This document shows, one piece after another, positions 11,665 to 23,223 of a stretch of DNA of 64,000 nt. The translations under genes were made by a program, and so were the position numbers. The notes beneath the pieces are model-generated. The model saw only the letters and a list, made by a program, of their open reading frames with translations, made no database searches and was not told the origin of the DNA. How positions within the stretch are numbered: position 1 is the first letter of the stretch; each line of letters opens with the position of its first letter. The DNA is from Brasenia schreberi (lineage: Eukaryota > Streptophyta > Magnoliopsida > Nymphaeales > Cabombaceae). The stretch is from NCBI GenBank assembly GCA_036023115.1, contig JAYKKT010000064.1, positions 3,463,501 to 3,527,500 on the forward strand, in the 5' to 3' direction.

Positions 11665-14600
11665 ATGGCTCCGTTGAGGGACCTGCAGAGGGTCGTCGAC
11701 GGCGCGGTGCTCGTCGTCCTTGAGATGGCAAATCGATCCCGAACCCTCGACGCTGCCCGGTCCGGCGCCGTCGGCGACCTAATGTCGTCGTCCCTCGCGC
11801 GAGCGGTTCTCGCAGCCACAGACCTCGCCGGGCTCACCCGCGGGACCATTCGCCCGTTCTACCGTCCTCAGAAGAGGGAGTCAATTGTCTTCTTCCCCCA
11901 CGATCCCGCACCCGTCGTCGATTCTGCAACTATCGAACCCCACATAGCTCCCGATCCGCCAGATTCTAGGGTTTCTGATCCGGTCGTTGCGACTCCTGAG
12001 GGTGGCTATTGTTCGCGCTCGGATGATGCCGGACGAACTTCTGATTCGATTGTCGCCGATGCTGACGGCAAGGACGGATCTCGGGCCAATGGATCGGCTG
12101 AGCATGGGAGAAGCGAAGGAGAAGTCGAGGCTATTCGAAAATTTGAGGGGGCGATCGGCCCTGACGCAGAGAAGTTCAATCGTGTTTCGGAAAGGACGAA
12201 TGTGGTTCAAGGAGGTAGGATCGAGAACAAGCGGAGGCCGAGAGAGAGGAGAGTTCCTTCGACACCGTTTAGCAGGGCGCTTGGGTGAGGGAAATTGTGA
12301 ATACTTGGCCGCTTCTTTCTTGTATCTGGCGGTTAAAACAAAAGATTAAAAATATGTAACTGCACATAACTTGTCCTGATATTGCTTATTTCGCGATTAC
12401 ACTTCACGCCAATTGCGAATATAAATATTCTGCATTTCGTGCTTTTACCTTGGTTGAATGGCTTGCGTCTCATAACCGAACTCAGAGTTTTGTTTCGTTC
12501 CATCTTGGGGTAGAGTTATGGGACTTGGTGGATGCAACTAGTTTGATTTTAGTGGAGTTTGCTTCTAGGTTGTGCCATATGGTACATCAAACCCTCCGAC
12601 TCGTGTCGCAATTCACGATGTTATTATGTGGGAGAAGATTGCTTTCAATATATAGACATGCATGATTTTGTGGAGTTAAAGCTGTTGCACCGAAAACAAT
12701 ATTCTGTTGTATATTCTATCTTCAGATGTTTCATGTAAAATGATGAAATTGTTAACATGTTATGTTTCACAAGCTACTGTTTTATTATATATCGTTTATG
12801 CATTTCATTCACTTAAGATAACATGATATCATGAAAGAAAAACCACATTTGGAAAAAATGATCGATTTCAATTCTCTGTCTTACGCTCCACTTTCATTGT
12901 ACTATTAATTCTGTTTTTGTGTGCCATAGGAAATCATTGCATTTGATGATTGTGGTAGCATGAGAAGCTTCATATACTTGAATTTCTCATTCATGAAGTT
13001 GTATAAGTTTCTGGTCTCAACGCCTATATCTAGTTGTCACAATATATACTTCTCAAGTGGAGATTAAATCCTCCAAGAATCAAGGATTTATACCTATCAT
13101 ACATCAAAACATTATGGTTATGAAGATGCATAATGCGTAAGTTCTTGCGTGAAGCTGGAAATTACTTATTTTTCTGCTGATGTGAACTCATACTTTTTTG
13201 GATTCTTGAAACGAGAACTTGTTGTTTGTAAAAGACTACTATATGGAGATATGTCCTTTATTATCAATGCTAAGTAACTTTTTCTATTTTGTCTGCACAT
13301 TTGAAGATTTGCTGGACTTGGAGCTGGGCTTGCATGGGGCACAATACAAGAATCTGCAAAGAGGATCATGTTTGGTAGGCCAACTGCACAGGATGGTCAG
13401 TCTCCATTTTCGCCTTTTCTATCTGAACAAAATGCAGAAAGACTGGCCCTTGCATTGTGCAGAATGCGCGGTGCTGCACTAAAACTTGGGCAAATGCTGA
13501 GTATCCAGGATGAGACCCTCATACCCGAACCAGTATGTTCTTTCCTAAACCTATTAAATCTTTTCTCTCAAAAATAGCTTTTCTATTGAACAATTAATTA
13601 GTTTCTTTGGTGTACCATCCTTGGTGTATAGTTGTCACCCAAATATGACATTTATAATAAATATTGTTGTAGCTGCATTTTCCCTGATGAACTATCCAAC
13701 TTCCTCTGTTTTCAAGAACAATATATCTGAATTGCTGTTTAGATTCTGATTGATGTGATCCTTTGTTCATAACTGATTCAACAGATAAAGATGTATTTAA
13801 TTTGTTTGAGTGGTATTTATATGTTTTTGCCTTCAGTCAGACAAACTGTTTTGTGTGCGTTTTTCAACTTTCACCTGGGCAGTTTGGTAGACTGATGATC
13901 TACTACCAGCGTGGTATTTTCACACTCTTACCTTTTGGTATTGCATTCTTGTGTTCACTATGTGCTGATTATGGAATATGTTCATGACAAGGTATGGATA
14001 GAAACTGGGTTGATTATCTGTCTGAACATAATATGTTTTCAGCTTTAGTTTGGTCCGAAGTGCTTTATTTTATCCTTCCTGTGTATGACAGATGCATTCT
14101 TCACTGCAAGTGCAAACTATGTCGTTTTTCTCCTTATAGCAGAATTCTACAATTATCTGAGTGGAATGTAACATAACCTTCAAGTCCAAATGCTTCATTG
14201 TGTATAACGTTATTTGTAGATCTTATCTGCTCTTGAGATTGTTCGTCAAGGTGCTGATATCATGCCAAGGAGTCAGCTAAACCAGGTGTTAGACAGTGAA
14301 TTGCGACCCAATTGGTCCTCAAAGCTTAGGAGCTTTGATTATGAACCAATGGCTGCTGCAAGTATCGGACAGGTAATTTTGCATTCCCAACCATCATGGT
14401 TTTGCTTTTCAAGTTGTAAGTGAGTGGCATATTTCAGTCTACCATCGTTTCCATACAATACTTTTGCTGGTTAAATTTCAAAATTGACCATGTGGTTTAA
14501 TTTGACACAACCAAGTCTGCGTGTATAACGTAGCATGTCTGTGCTGTTCTGCATGCTTGCCTGTGTAATTTATGAAGTTGATTTTTTCTTATTGAATGTT

Positions 14601-17600
14601 GTCAATGCCAGTATATTGGTTTTCTCTGTAAAGAGAGAAGCTCTGTATCATAGTTTGCTGCAGCAAGATCGCATTGTTAGTTTAGTGAGACAAGTTGCTA
14701 TGTATATTGACAAACGGACTTTGCAGAATGGGAAGAGAGCTTTACTTGGTTGATAACTTGATGCAAACAGAACTTGTAATATGTATGATGCTCTTATGAA
14801 GGAATGATGAAGATAAATTGATACTTTAGTATGATACACAGCACAAATGGAAGCTTCTGAATTTAAGATGTGTTAATGTTTGACATTTTATAGTGACACA
14901 GGATGTGATAACATAATGGTTCCAGTTTTTAGCATTATTTAAGAAGCATTTAGTTGTTGCAAGCAAAGCAAATTTGCATTTTGATAATTGATCGCATGAA
15001 AGCCGAGAAATTTACCTCTTCATTTGTAAGTTAGGGTGGTGGCGTGGTAGTTTTCATATGAGTAGCTTGATGATGTACGGTTTTGTTTCAAGACAGCTTC
15101 TTGTAGTCTGTGGCTGGTTAAATCCATCAATCACATATTATCCTGGAAAGTCCTAGTACTATTTACATTTTCTGCATTCTTTTGGCATTTTCAGGCCACC
15201 TAAACTATTTTTTCCCCAAAAGTGATAAAAATATACCGATAGTTTTATATATTCCTTGTCAATGCAGCATGGGAATTTCTTAATGCAAATGGCCACTGGA
15301 TATTTAGGTTTAGTAAACTATTGTATCTTTTCTTATGAAACTGAGGTAGTTTGCTTCCAAATGTTGAGATTGGTGGAATATTGAAAGGTAATCAGCACAG
15401 CCAATCTTGTTCAGAACAGTTATGCTCAAGTGCTAGGAATCTTTTTTCATGCCTTTTCCTTTCTCTCTCTGCTGTTAGTTTGTATCCTATGAATCTTGCT
15501 TATCTGACAATAATACAATAGTAATATATTAAGCATTTATGGTGCCAGAAATTAAATGGTAAAGTGTGTATACTAATGTGATTTTTCTAGTATCTTATAT
15601 TGTGGAGACTTTTCAGGTTCACCGAGCTGTAACAATTGATGGTATGGAGGTCGCAATGAAAATACAATATCCTGGTGTAGCGAATAGCATTGACAGTGAT
15701 ATTGAGAATGTCAGACGTCTTCTTGAATATACTAATTTAATCCCAAAGGGACTCTATCTTGACAGAGCTATGCAGGTAAGTCTTTTGTGGTGATAAAAAC
15801 TGTACACTGAAATGTTTTATTTATTCGCCTATGCCTTGAACCATAAAGTATGTTAGTATGTACAGAGGTGTATAATATAAATTTTCTTATCTGTAATTCT
15901 TTATCATATTCATGTACCTTTTTGTGCTTTGTGTTCTTTTATCTATTGGATATTAGAACATCTAACAGATAGGTGTGTTCGGCATTGGAGTCTCTTGCAG
16001 TTCGTAGAGCTATCTGTTGCAGAGGCTATAATGTGTAATATAGTATTGGTAGCTCGCACTTGCATTTGTAGGGGTTATAGCTAGGAGCAAGTATGCTCTT
16101 TCCATGTATGTGTTGGTTGATTATTAAAATATAAAATTTATACCTGATTCTTGTTTGTGAGCCACTTTGTAACTTGAAAGGCATTTGTGTTCTTCTGATG
16201 TAGATTTCAATATAAAATATATAGAAACCGTACTCTTTGTCTTGCAAGCCGCTTTGATGATTGTGACATGCATTACTTAATGTCTGAGCTAGCGCTACGA
16301 GCCTTGTAAAACGATGCCCAACAAGTTCACCCAACCACTTCTCAATGGCTTACAAGCGAAACATACTCAAAATAAAAAATAATAATTTATTACTGTTCCC
16401 AAGCCCACTTATCAAATTTCTCACAAATGGTTGGCCTCAGCATATGTAATAGGAGGCCAAGCCGCCAAACACCAGTGGTTATATAGAACAGTGGGAGATG
16501 AGAAAGGAGAAAGAGGGTGAGCTGGCCCTAACATTTGTATGTTAAGCATATTCTCAAAATTTCATGGGCCGGTTACAAGGCTATATATGTACGGTTTCTA
16601 TATATTTTCATAAAGCTCCAGAAAACTTGGTTACATTGGCTATTGCTTATTAGCAAACAAATCATTGTTTAACCACAATAAAAGGCAACAAAGGCAAAAC
16701 TATGAAAGATAGCTAGAGAATAAGCTAGCTATCTCCACAGTCTTCTGTCAGACAGGATGCTTAACATGCTCACCTGTACCGGTATAACACAGGTCAAAAC
16801 CTTCTACAGATAGTTAAATCCGATAGACAACCCAACCTCACACAAACGAGACATAAAATAAAAACTGCAGAAACAGAAAAGAAGTAAAGTGATCTAAATA
16901 TATCCTAGAGATCTTATTCCTAGGAAAGTAATTCAAAGCAAAGATAAAAAAGGACAACATCGATTTACTTGATACATGCACACATAATTCCATGGATCTG
17001 TGTGAGTATGTCTATGTGTATTCATGTGCATGTATGTGCATGCATGTGTTTGTGGATACATCCTTTGATGGAATTGTTTGTCCTTGTTTCATTATACTCT
17101 GCAATTATTAGCTACTTTCCTTCTGGTTAGACAGGATTTCAAAAGTTGTAGGAAACAATAAACCCATGTCATTTCTCAGATCTGTACGTTTAACATTTCC
17201 TCAGAAGTGCTGCTCCACTCTGCTCCATCTGCCTCTCGTTAGTGCTTCACTGATCTTCTGGTCACTGAAAAGCAAGTTACCTTGGGTTTGATTATGTTTC
17301 TTAATGAATTTTTAGGTAGCAAAGGATGAGTTGTCACGTGAATGTGACTATGAGCTGGAGGCAGCACACCAGAAACGTTTTCGGGAGCTCTTGTCTAATG
17401 TAGAAGGGTTCTATGTTCCCCTTGTTGTCGATGAAATATCTAGTAGGAGAGTCCTCACAACAGAGCTTGTCACAGGTATCTATTCTTGATCTTCAATCTC
17501 AATTTTGTTGGTTATAAATGTTTCTCTGAATTTCGACAATGATAGAGAATTTTCTTTTAAAAAATCCCTTGCCTCAGTTACGTGAGGACTTTTAATTTGA

Positions 17601-19064
17601 AATTGGACTTGAAGTCTCAATTCATCTTGCTATACTTTCTCTTTAGCGGGTGCTTCTTCAATTTATATTCCTCTTGCAGGTGTTCCAATTGACAAAGTCG
17701 CAAGTCTAAACCAGGAGGTTCGTAATTATGTGGGGCACAAGCTGCTAGAGATCACCTTAAAAGAGTTGTTTGTTTTTAGATTTATGCAGGCAAGTTATCT
17801 CCCAGTCTGTGACCTCTCGTTCATTTTCTTAGCCTGTTTGTAACCAGAGCCCATTAAAAGTTCTAATCAGCTTCCTGCATCATAGAAGGAAATTTTCTTA
17901 AAATAAATTACCTTGGCTTTGGTCTGGAGTTAGTCTCATGGTTCATGTCACCTTTTGCTTTGTGTTGCATGCTCTACCTGCAATTTATGCGACTGTCTGA
18001 TGAGCTATGCAACTAGAGAATTAGAGATCTGCACGAACATGCAGCATGCCCTTGATTTTGCATTTGTGCTGGACAGAGATCTTTCTGATGTTTCCGCTTG
18101 ACCATAAGCGTTTAAATACTTGAATTTTGCACGTCTTCTTCAGACTGATCCCAATTGGAGCAACTTCCTTTATGATGAAGCTACCAAAACTATTAATCTC
18201 ATCGACTTCGGTGCAGCCCGAGACTATCCACAGGCTTTTGTGGATGACTACTTGAGAATGGTATGCATTTTAATCTTACACTACGCTGTTTTAGTGCAAA
18301 GTGAGTGCAAAACAATGATATTGCAAATTCCAGCACTTACATAACAACCTTATATGAACTAGTCAAAGTCTTAATTAGAGCTTACATCAGATGTCACCCA
18401 TCTTTACAAGTGCTAGTAAATCTCAAGATTAGCTTATTCAGTAAATGAGTTAGTTAGGACCTAGGTGATCCTAGGGAAGCTCACTCATCTCTCATTGAGG
18501 TTTTGGTATCCTAATATCTTGATCTGCTTCCGATGCTAGATGTACTTAATGCAATTCTCTTGACTTGTACTTTTCTAGATAATGCGCTTCTTTTCTTCTG
18601 TGTTTTAGGCTTATCCTTTGTTTGTTAACATGCCATTTATATGAAATATGTTTTTGTAGGTTCTTGCATGTGCAAATAGTGACAGAGATGTTGTCATTGA
18701 GACGTCTAAGAGACTTGGGTTCCTTACTGGAATGGAATCTGAGATAATGCTGGAGGCACATGTTCAAGCTGCATTTATTGTTGGCTTGCCGTTTTCCAGA
18801 CCTGGTGGCTATGATTTCCGGTCATCAAACATTACACAGAGCATATCTAGTCTTGGAGCCACGATGCTGAAGCATCGGCTTACTCCGCCGCCTGATGAGG
18901 CCTACAGCCTGCACCGGAAATTGTCTGGTGCATTCTTGGCATGCATCAAGCTTGGAGCGGTTGTGCCTTGCAGAGACTTGTTGTATCAGGTATATGAGCA
19001 GTACAAGTTTGGAGATGATGAAGACCAAGGGTCTGCCCGAAGTTTGCATCTCGCAACATCGTAA
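11665..19064 (+). CDS. COQ8/ABC1-type atypical kinase (ADCK3 family), eight exons
   Basis: Exons are 11665-12284, 13307-13532, 14220-14372, 15617-15775, 17316-17475, 17680-17789, 18144-18260 and 18660-19064, giving 649 residues. COQ8 proteins are atypical kinase/ATPases that support ubiquinone biosynthesis in mitochondria. Family hallmarks are present: the KxGQ motif KLGQ (266-269) in [10 protein letters not shown], the Ala-rich nucleotide loop AAASIGQ at the end of exon 3, the catalytic Lys348 in [17 protein letters not shown] (477-484) and the metal-binding DFG at 497-499 in IDFGAARDY. The C-terminal region ([58 protein letters not shown], split here for length) is strongly like plant COQ8. 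Residues ~75-205 are a low-complexity, GC-rich linker. The start at 11665 is chosen because [14 protein letters not shown] matches the expected N-terminus; an in-frame ATG at 11650 would add five residues. Intron 6 uses a GC donor. Confidence 0.95.
16214..16608. mobile_element. MITE-like element with 20-bp perfect terminal inverted repeats, in COQ8 intron 4
   Basis: The left arm at 16214-16233 and the right arm at 16589-16608 are exact reverse complements over 20 bases (AAAATATATAGAAACCGTAC on the left). The next bases inward are also partly inverted (CTTGCAAGCCG on the left against CTTGTAACCGG read from the right). The ~395-base interior has no long coding frame. Size, perfect ends and intronic position suit a miniature inverted-repeat DNA transposon, but no clear target-site duplication was found and the superfamily is unknown. 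It lies on introns only, so should not change the protein. Confidence 0.6.
17790..18143 (+). other. GC-AG intron of the COQ8 gene (intron 6)
   Basis: The upstream exon ends ...TTTATGCAG at 17789 and the intron begins GCAAGT. The downstream exon starts ACTGATCCC at 18144 after ...TCTTCAG. Reading across the junction gives FVFRFMQ-TDPNW, the conserved sequence. Using the GT of CAAGT instead would shift the frame into an early stop, so the GC donor is the supported choice. Confidence 0.85.
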
Positions 19065-19429
19065 TTATATCTGAGTTAGATTTATAAGGTTTAGAAAATA
19101 AGATTTTGTCAGCTTGGTGGCTGTTGGCTCACGATCAAGTGCCCACTAGTTGATAGACAGGGCGACGCAGCCGGATCGCATCCAGATTGTCGGAGCATCG
19201 GCATATCTAGAATCTTTGGCGCAGGGTTTGCTATTTTTTGTCGAACAAACCACATTCGTCATACTAATAGGAATCCATTAATGAAGAAAGGGTATAGGGA
19301 GTCCTTGAAGCCATTAATCAGGGAGTATTTCTTCCCTGAGGAGAGTTATGAAGTGTATGGGCTTTTACGCTGATGAAATGTGCCTAAACTTTGTATTTGA
19401 TAAGTGTTACTTTATTTATTGTCGTTAGT

Positions 19430-19436
19430 AAATAAA
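19430..19436 (+). terminator. Likely poly(A) signal of the COQ8 gene
   Basis: An AATAAA-containing TAAATAAAGCTC lies about 370 bases after the stop at 19064. It is the nearest canonical plant-like near-upstream element. The true cleavage site is not visible. Confidence 0.4.
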
Positions 19437-22205
19437 GCTCACAACCTTTGAAAAGGGGGTGCATTGCCCCGTTTGAAGCCCAAGCCCACAGCTAATACCT
19501 GCATAAAAAACTGCTTTTTGACTTTATTAGTTTGTGTTATACGTGCAAGAATGATTTTATTGTTCAGTGTATCTACAGTCGAAGCGTACAATGAACTTAA
19601 ATTTTGCTTTTAAAATTATTCAGTTATCTTCCCGAGAATGGGAATTTAAAATGGTGAGCTTTCTTGGAAAAGCTTGGATGCTTTAAAATTGTTTTTAGAT
19701 GTACAATTACTTTATAACTATTTGGAAAAATGATTTAAAAATAAGAACAAAAGTAAAATAAAAGGTATTATAATTTCTTGCGAAAAACGAAATCTCTTGA
19801 AGCATTTCTTGGACCTGTTTTCTTTTAAAACCTCTGGACTCTTGTGAAATTTCTTGATCATTTTTGTTCTTCGATGCTGAAGAAAACATGAGAAATTTAA
19901 AATGCTATCGAAATCCTTGATTGCGGATCGGACTTCAATATACTTTCCCTCCGACATGGTCACATGCATGGCCGCACACTCACAGATGCATCAGTTGTCA
20001 AAAACGAAGTCTCAGCCTGGCGGTGAAATCGGCGTTTGGACATGACTTGTACTGGATCTGTGTGCAAGACGGAACACCCCACACCAGTTTGACAAAGCTA
20101 ACTTGGTGGTCACGAAGGGAGCGGTGGTGGAACTAGTCATGGATGAGGTGAGGTGACCGCCTCACCAGAATTCCCAAAAATTCAAGAAATCCATACAGGC
20201 ACCTTTTATTTATTTATTTATAATTTATTGATCTCGAAACTTTGAATCCACCCAGATGAATTTCTCCTCTTAAGTCCACCACTTGAGAGATGTTCAGGTA
20301 TAAGTTCCTTGACTGCATTCATGGGACCAGATAAACTGCAATCAAGCCCATAATCGAGTGTGATTGCAAGAAAAGGATTCAGCCCCCAGTCGTCATGCAG
20401 CGTTCTGTAATAGGTTTACTGTTATGTTGTGTCAAATATGGCTGAATCTTTTCCCAGTTCAATGGTGATATTCATCTAGCAGTTTCATATGCAGGAGCTT
20501 CACCAAGAAAAGATCAAATCATATTACATATAACCATTAGCTGAGGACAGTAGAGATGTACACTGAAGAATTTATATAATCAACATATGATATGCACGGC
20601 AATATACAAATGACTTGGCTGCTCTTCTCTTCAACCTTGTGAATGTTATTTAATGGCTATCAAACGTAGTCCCCTTCAGCCTGAAAGCTTCCCAACAGAT
20701 AAACCTCCATAGCCGGGGTAAAGGCTGCCCGTTTTTTTAAACTGAGTCTTTACTTTTATGATTCCCCTCATTATCGTCCAATCTTGGCAATGGTGCTCAT
20801 CATATAGGATAGCTCCAGAGATTGCTCTTTTCGCCAGTGGTTTGTCAATTTTCAGGTTTTGTTTTAACTTCGATCGGTTTTGAGAAAGAACATTTCTTCC
20901 AATTATGATAAGGTTCTCTTCCCTATGTGTGCCATCTCGTGACGCAAGTCACGTGCAGCCGACTGGTTCTCGCCGTGAGTCATGGCATCAGAATATTTGG
21001 AGAAAACCAACCGCCGCGCTCTGCAGACTGCACCGCGGAGACAACTAAAGATTAGTACTGATAATAAGCTGTGAAAAGTACTAACAAAACCAAGCAGAGT
21101 GCGATAGAGTTACTGATCATGGTAATGCTACCATGTACATGAGCAAAGTCTTGAGTTCGAATCTTATGAATGAAGCTAAGAGAGCTTTAACCCTATAGTG
21201 GGCCGATAAGGCTCAAAATAGTCGAGGCCTTTTGGGCTTCACAGAAAATAAAATGTTCCCGGATAATCAAGGTGTTCAGAAGAAAAGCATCAAGCTCGAA
21301 AATTTGATAGCTCAGATTGTTCCAAGTGATGATCGATTTGATCCACATTGTTCTATGCATAACCACTCTCGAAAACTGTCTAGAGAACACTTTATCAAAC
21401 ACTGCACAATCCATAATTGTTCACGAAATGCAATTTTAGCCTTCATCATAACGTTTTAGTGATTAGGGAAAGGTGTGAACAATTACAGTAGGGAGCACGA
21501 AAACAGTAACAATAAGATGTTAAAGGTGTTGAATTAATAAGGAGGACGATGGCATGGGCACCTCGTCGACAGTTGATCATTCGACGTGGGCCTGGAGGAA
21601 AAGCTCAACCAACCACATTCCTACTAACTGCATTGCTGCCTTTTTATCCTCGTCCGTGATTCAAGCATTTCTGTTGATTGGTAAAGTGGATTCATACAAT
21701 GATGTCATTCTACTAACTCTTGTGAACATTCAAATCTATGTGGTGAAGGATTGATTCTTTACAGATTAAAAACATAAAAGCCACAACGCGTATAGAAAAA
21801 GGATTCAATAGGGATGGGTTTCGACGCTTTCCAGCAACTAATTTCCTGCATCAGGAACCCCAAAACGAGTCGTAGTTCTAAACATTTGAATACGTAGCTT
21901 AGTGCATCTGTGAGAATATAACTACAGGAATAAAGTATGCTAACTTGGTGAAAGAACGTATGAGGAGAAAGGTCATATTGGTATTGTAGCTTGATTGATA
22001 CCGAACAGAAATCCTGAACTACCCAACTGAAACATCTCCATTTTTCGAGACGGGGAACTTTATCTTTTTCATCGTCATTTTTTTATCCCTTCATTATCGG
22101 CATACCTTGAGGTTTTCTCATTCTTCAGTTTCCTGCGTTCACCTCAGCCAATTCACAGATAACCTGCACGAAAAGCGGGCAGAAATATGTTCTTTGCGGG
22201 CGCTG
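19437..22205. other. Intergenic DNA between COQ8 and mannanase genes
   Basis: No gene recognised. It holds short unsupported frames and one SINE-like copy at 21.1 kb. AT-rich stretches lie at 19.7-20.2 kb and a G+C-richer stretch near 20.9-21.05 kb. Confidence 0.45.
21105..21245 (+). repeat. Dispersed SINE-like repeat, copy A
   Basis: It has a box-B-like TGAGTTCGAATCTTATGAA at about 21151-21169, then GAGAGCTTTAACCCTATAGT, GGGCCGATAAGGCTC and GGCCTTTTGGGCTT. The same tail occurs at 54.73-54.84 kb, so this is a dispersed family rather than a chance motif. A short hairpin CATGGTA...TACCATG lies at about 21119-21136. Confidence 0.5.
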
Positions 22206-22211
22206 GAGGCA

Positions 22212-22220
22212 TATATATAA
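22212..22220 (+). promoter_or_regulatory. TATA box of the mannanase gene
   Basis: TATATATAAGG lies ~315 bases before the ATG at 22535. A transcription start near 22245 would give a ~290-base leader. The leader is open in frame with the protein from an ATG at 22274. Confidence 0.6.
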
Positions 22221-22534
22221 GGCCTAGAGGGATCCATTTTAGCCACACAAACTGAAAACAACTCCACCAGCTTTTGTATCAGCCTTTTCTGACTCTTACG
22301 AGAGTTGCAATTAGAATTCGTTGGTGGTGGTGGTCTCCTGGCTATGAAAGTTTTTTGAATCATAAAACTCATTCTTCTTCACAAAGCCTGAGGTTTCTAT
22401 TTTCTATAACTAAAACCACTTCCCTTAAAATCAAGAAATACCTTTCCCTTTTAGTGAGATTTGGCGGACCGCTACGCTATTTCTTGCTTCTTATCTCGGC
22501 AGGCAACTTTTGTGCTCCAAAGATTTCAATAGCT

Positions 22535-23188
22535 ATGGAGAGGAACCATTCACTTGTTATTTTCTTCATTGGGTTTCTGATCTTCCAATTGATGGTAAAT
22601 TATGTCGCTACTGAAGGTAGCTTTGTTGGAACCAGTGGGAACCATTTTGTGCTCAATGGAAACCCGATTTATGTGAATGGTTTCAATGCCTATTGGTTAA
22701 TGTACATGGTCTCTGATCCTTCACAGATGGACAAAGTGAGTTCCGTTCTCCAGCAGGCTTCCGAATATGGGTTAACCGTGGCTCGGACGTGGGCTTTTAG
22801 TGATGGTGGCTACAGACCATTGCAGTATTCTCCTGGTTCTTACAATGAAGATATGTTCAAGGTAAGATCTGTTTGAGTTCTCCAAAAATATGGATATTTT
22901 TTCTTTCTTTTTTTCTTTTGCAAGCGTGAGGATCTGCTATATTGTAGTAGCGAGATTCAGATTTCAATAATTTGACGAATTTTGTAGGGCCTGGATTTTG
23001 TGGTGTCTGAAGCGAAAAAATATGGGATTCATCTGATCTTGAGCTTAGTGAATAACTACGAGAATTTTGGTGGAAGACGTCAGTACGTGCAATGGGCAAG
23101 AGAGCACGGTCAGGATTTGAGTTCTGATGATGACTTCTACAGGAACTCCGTAGCTAAAGGCTACTATAAGAACCACATCAAGGTATGC

Positions 23189-23223
<35 letters not shown>

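Noticed and set aside
11595..12210. Minus-strand frames of 84 and 109 codons
   Set aside because: They are shadows of the G+C-rich COQ8 exon 1.
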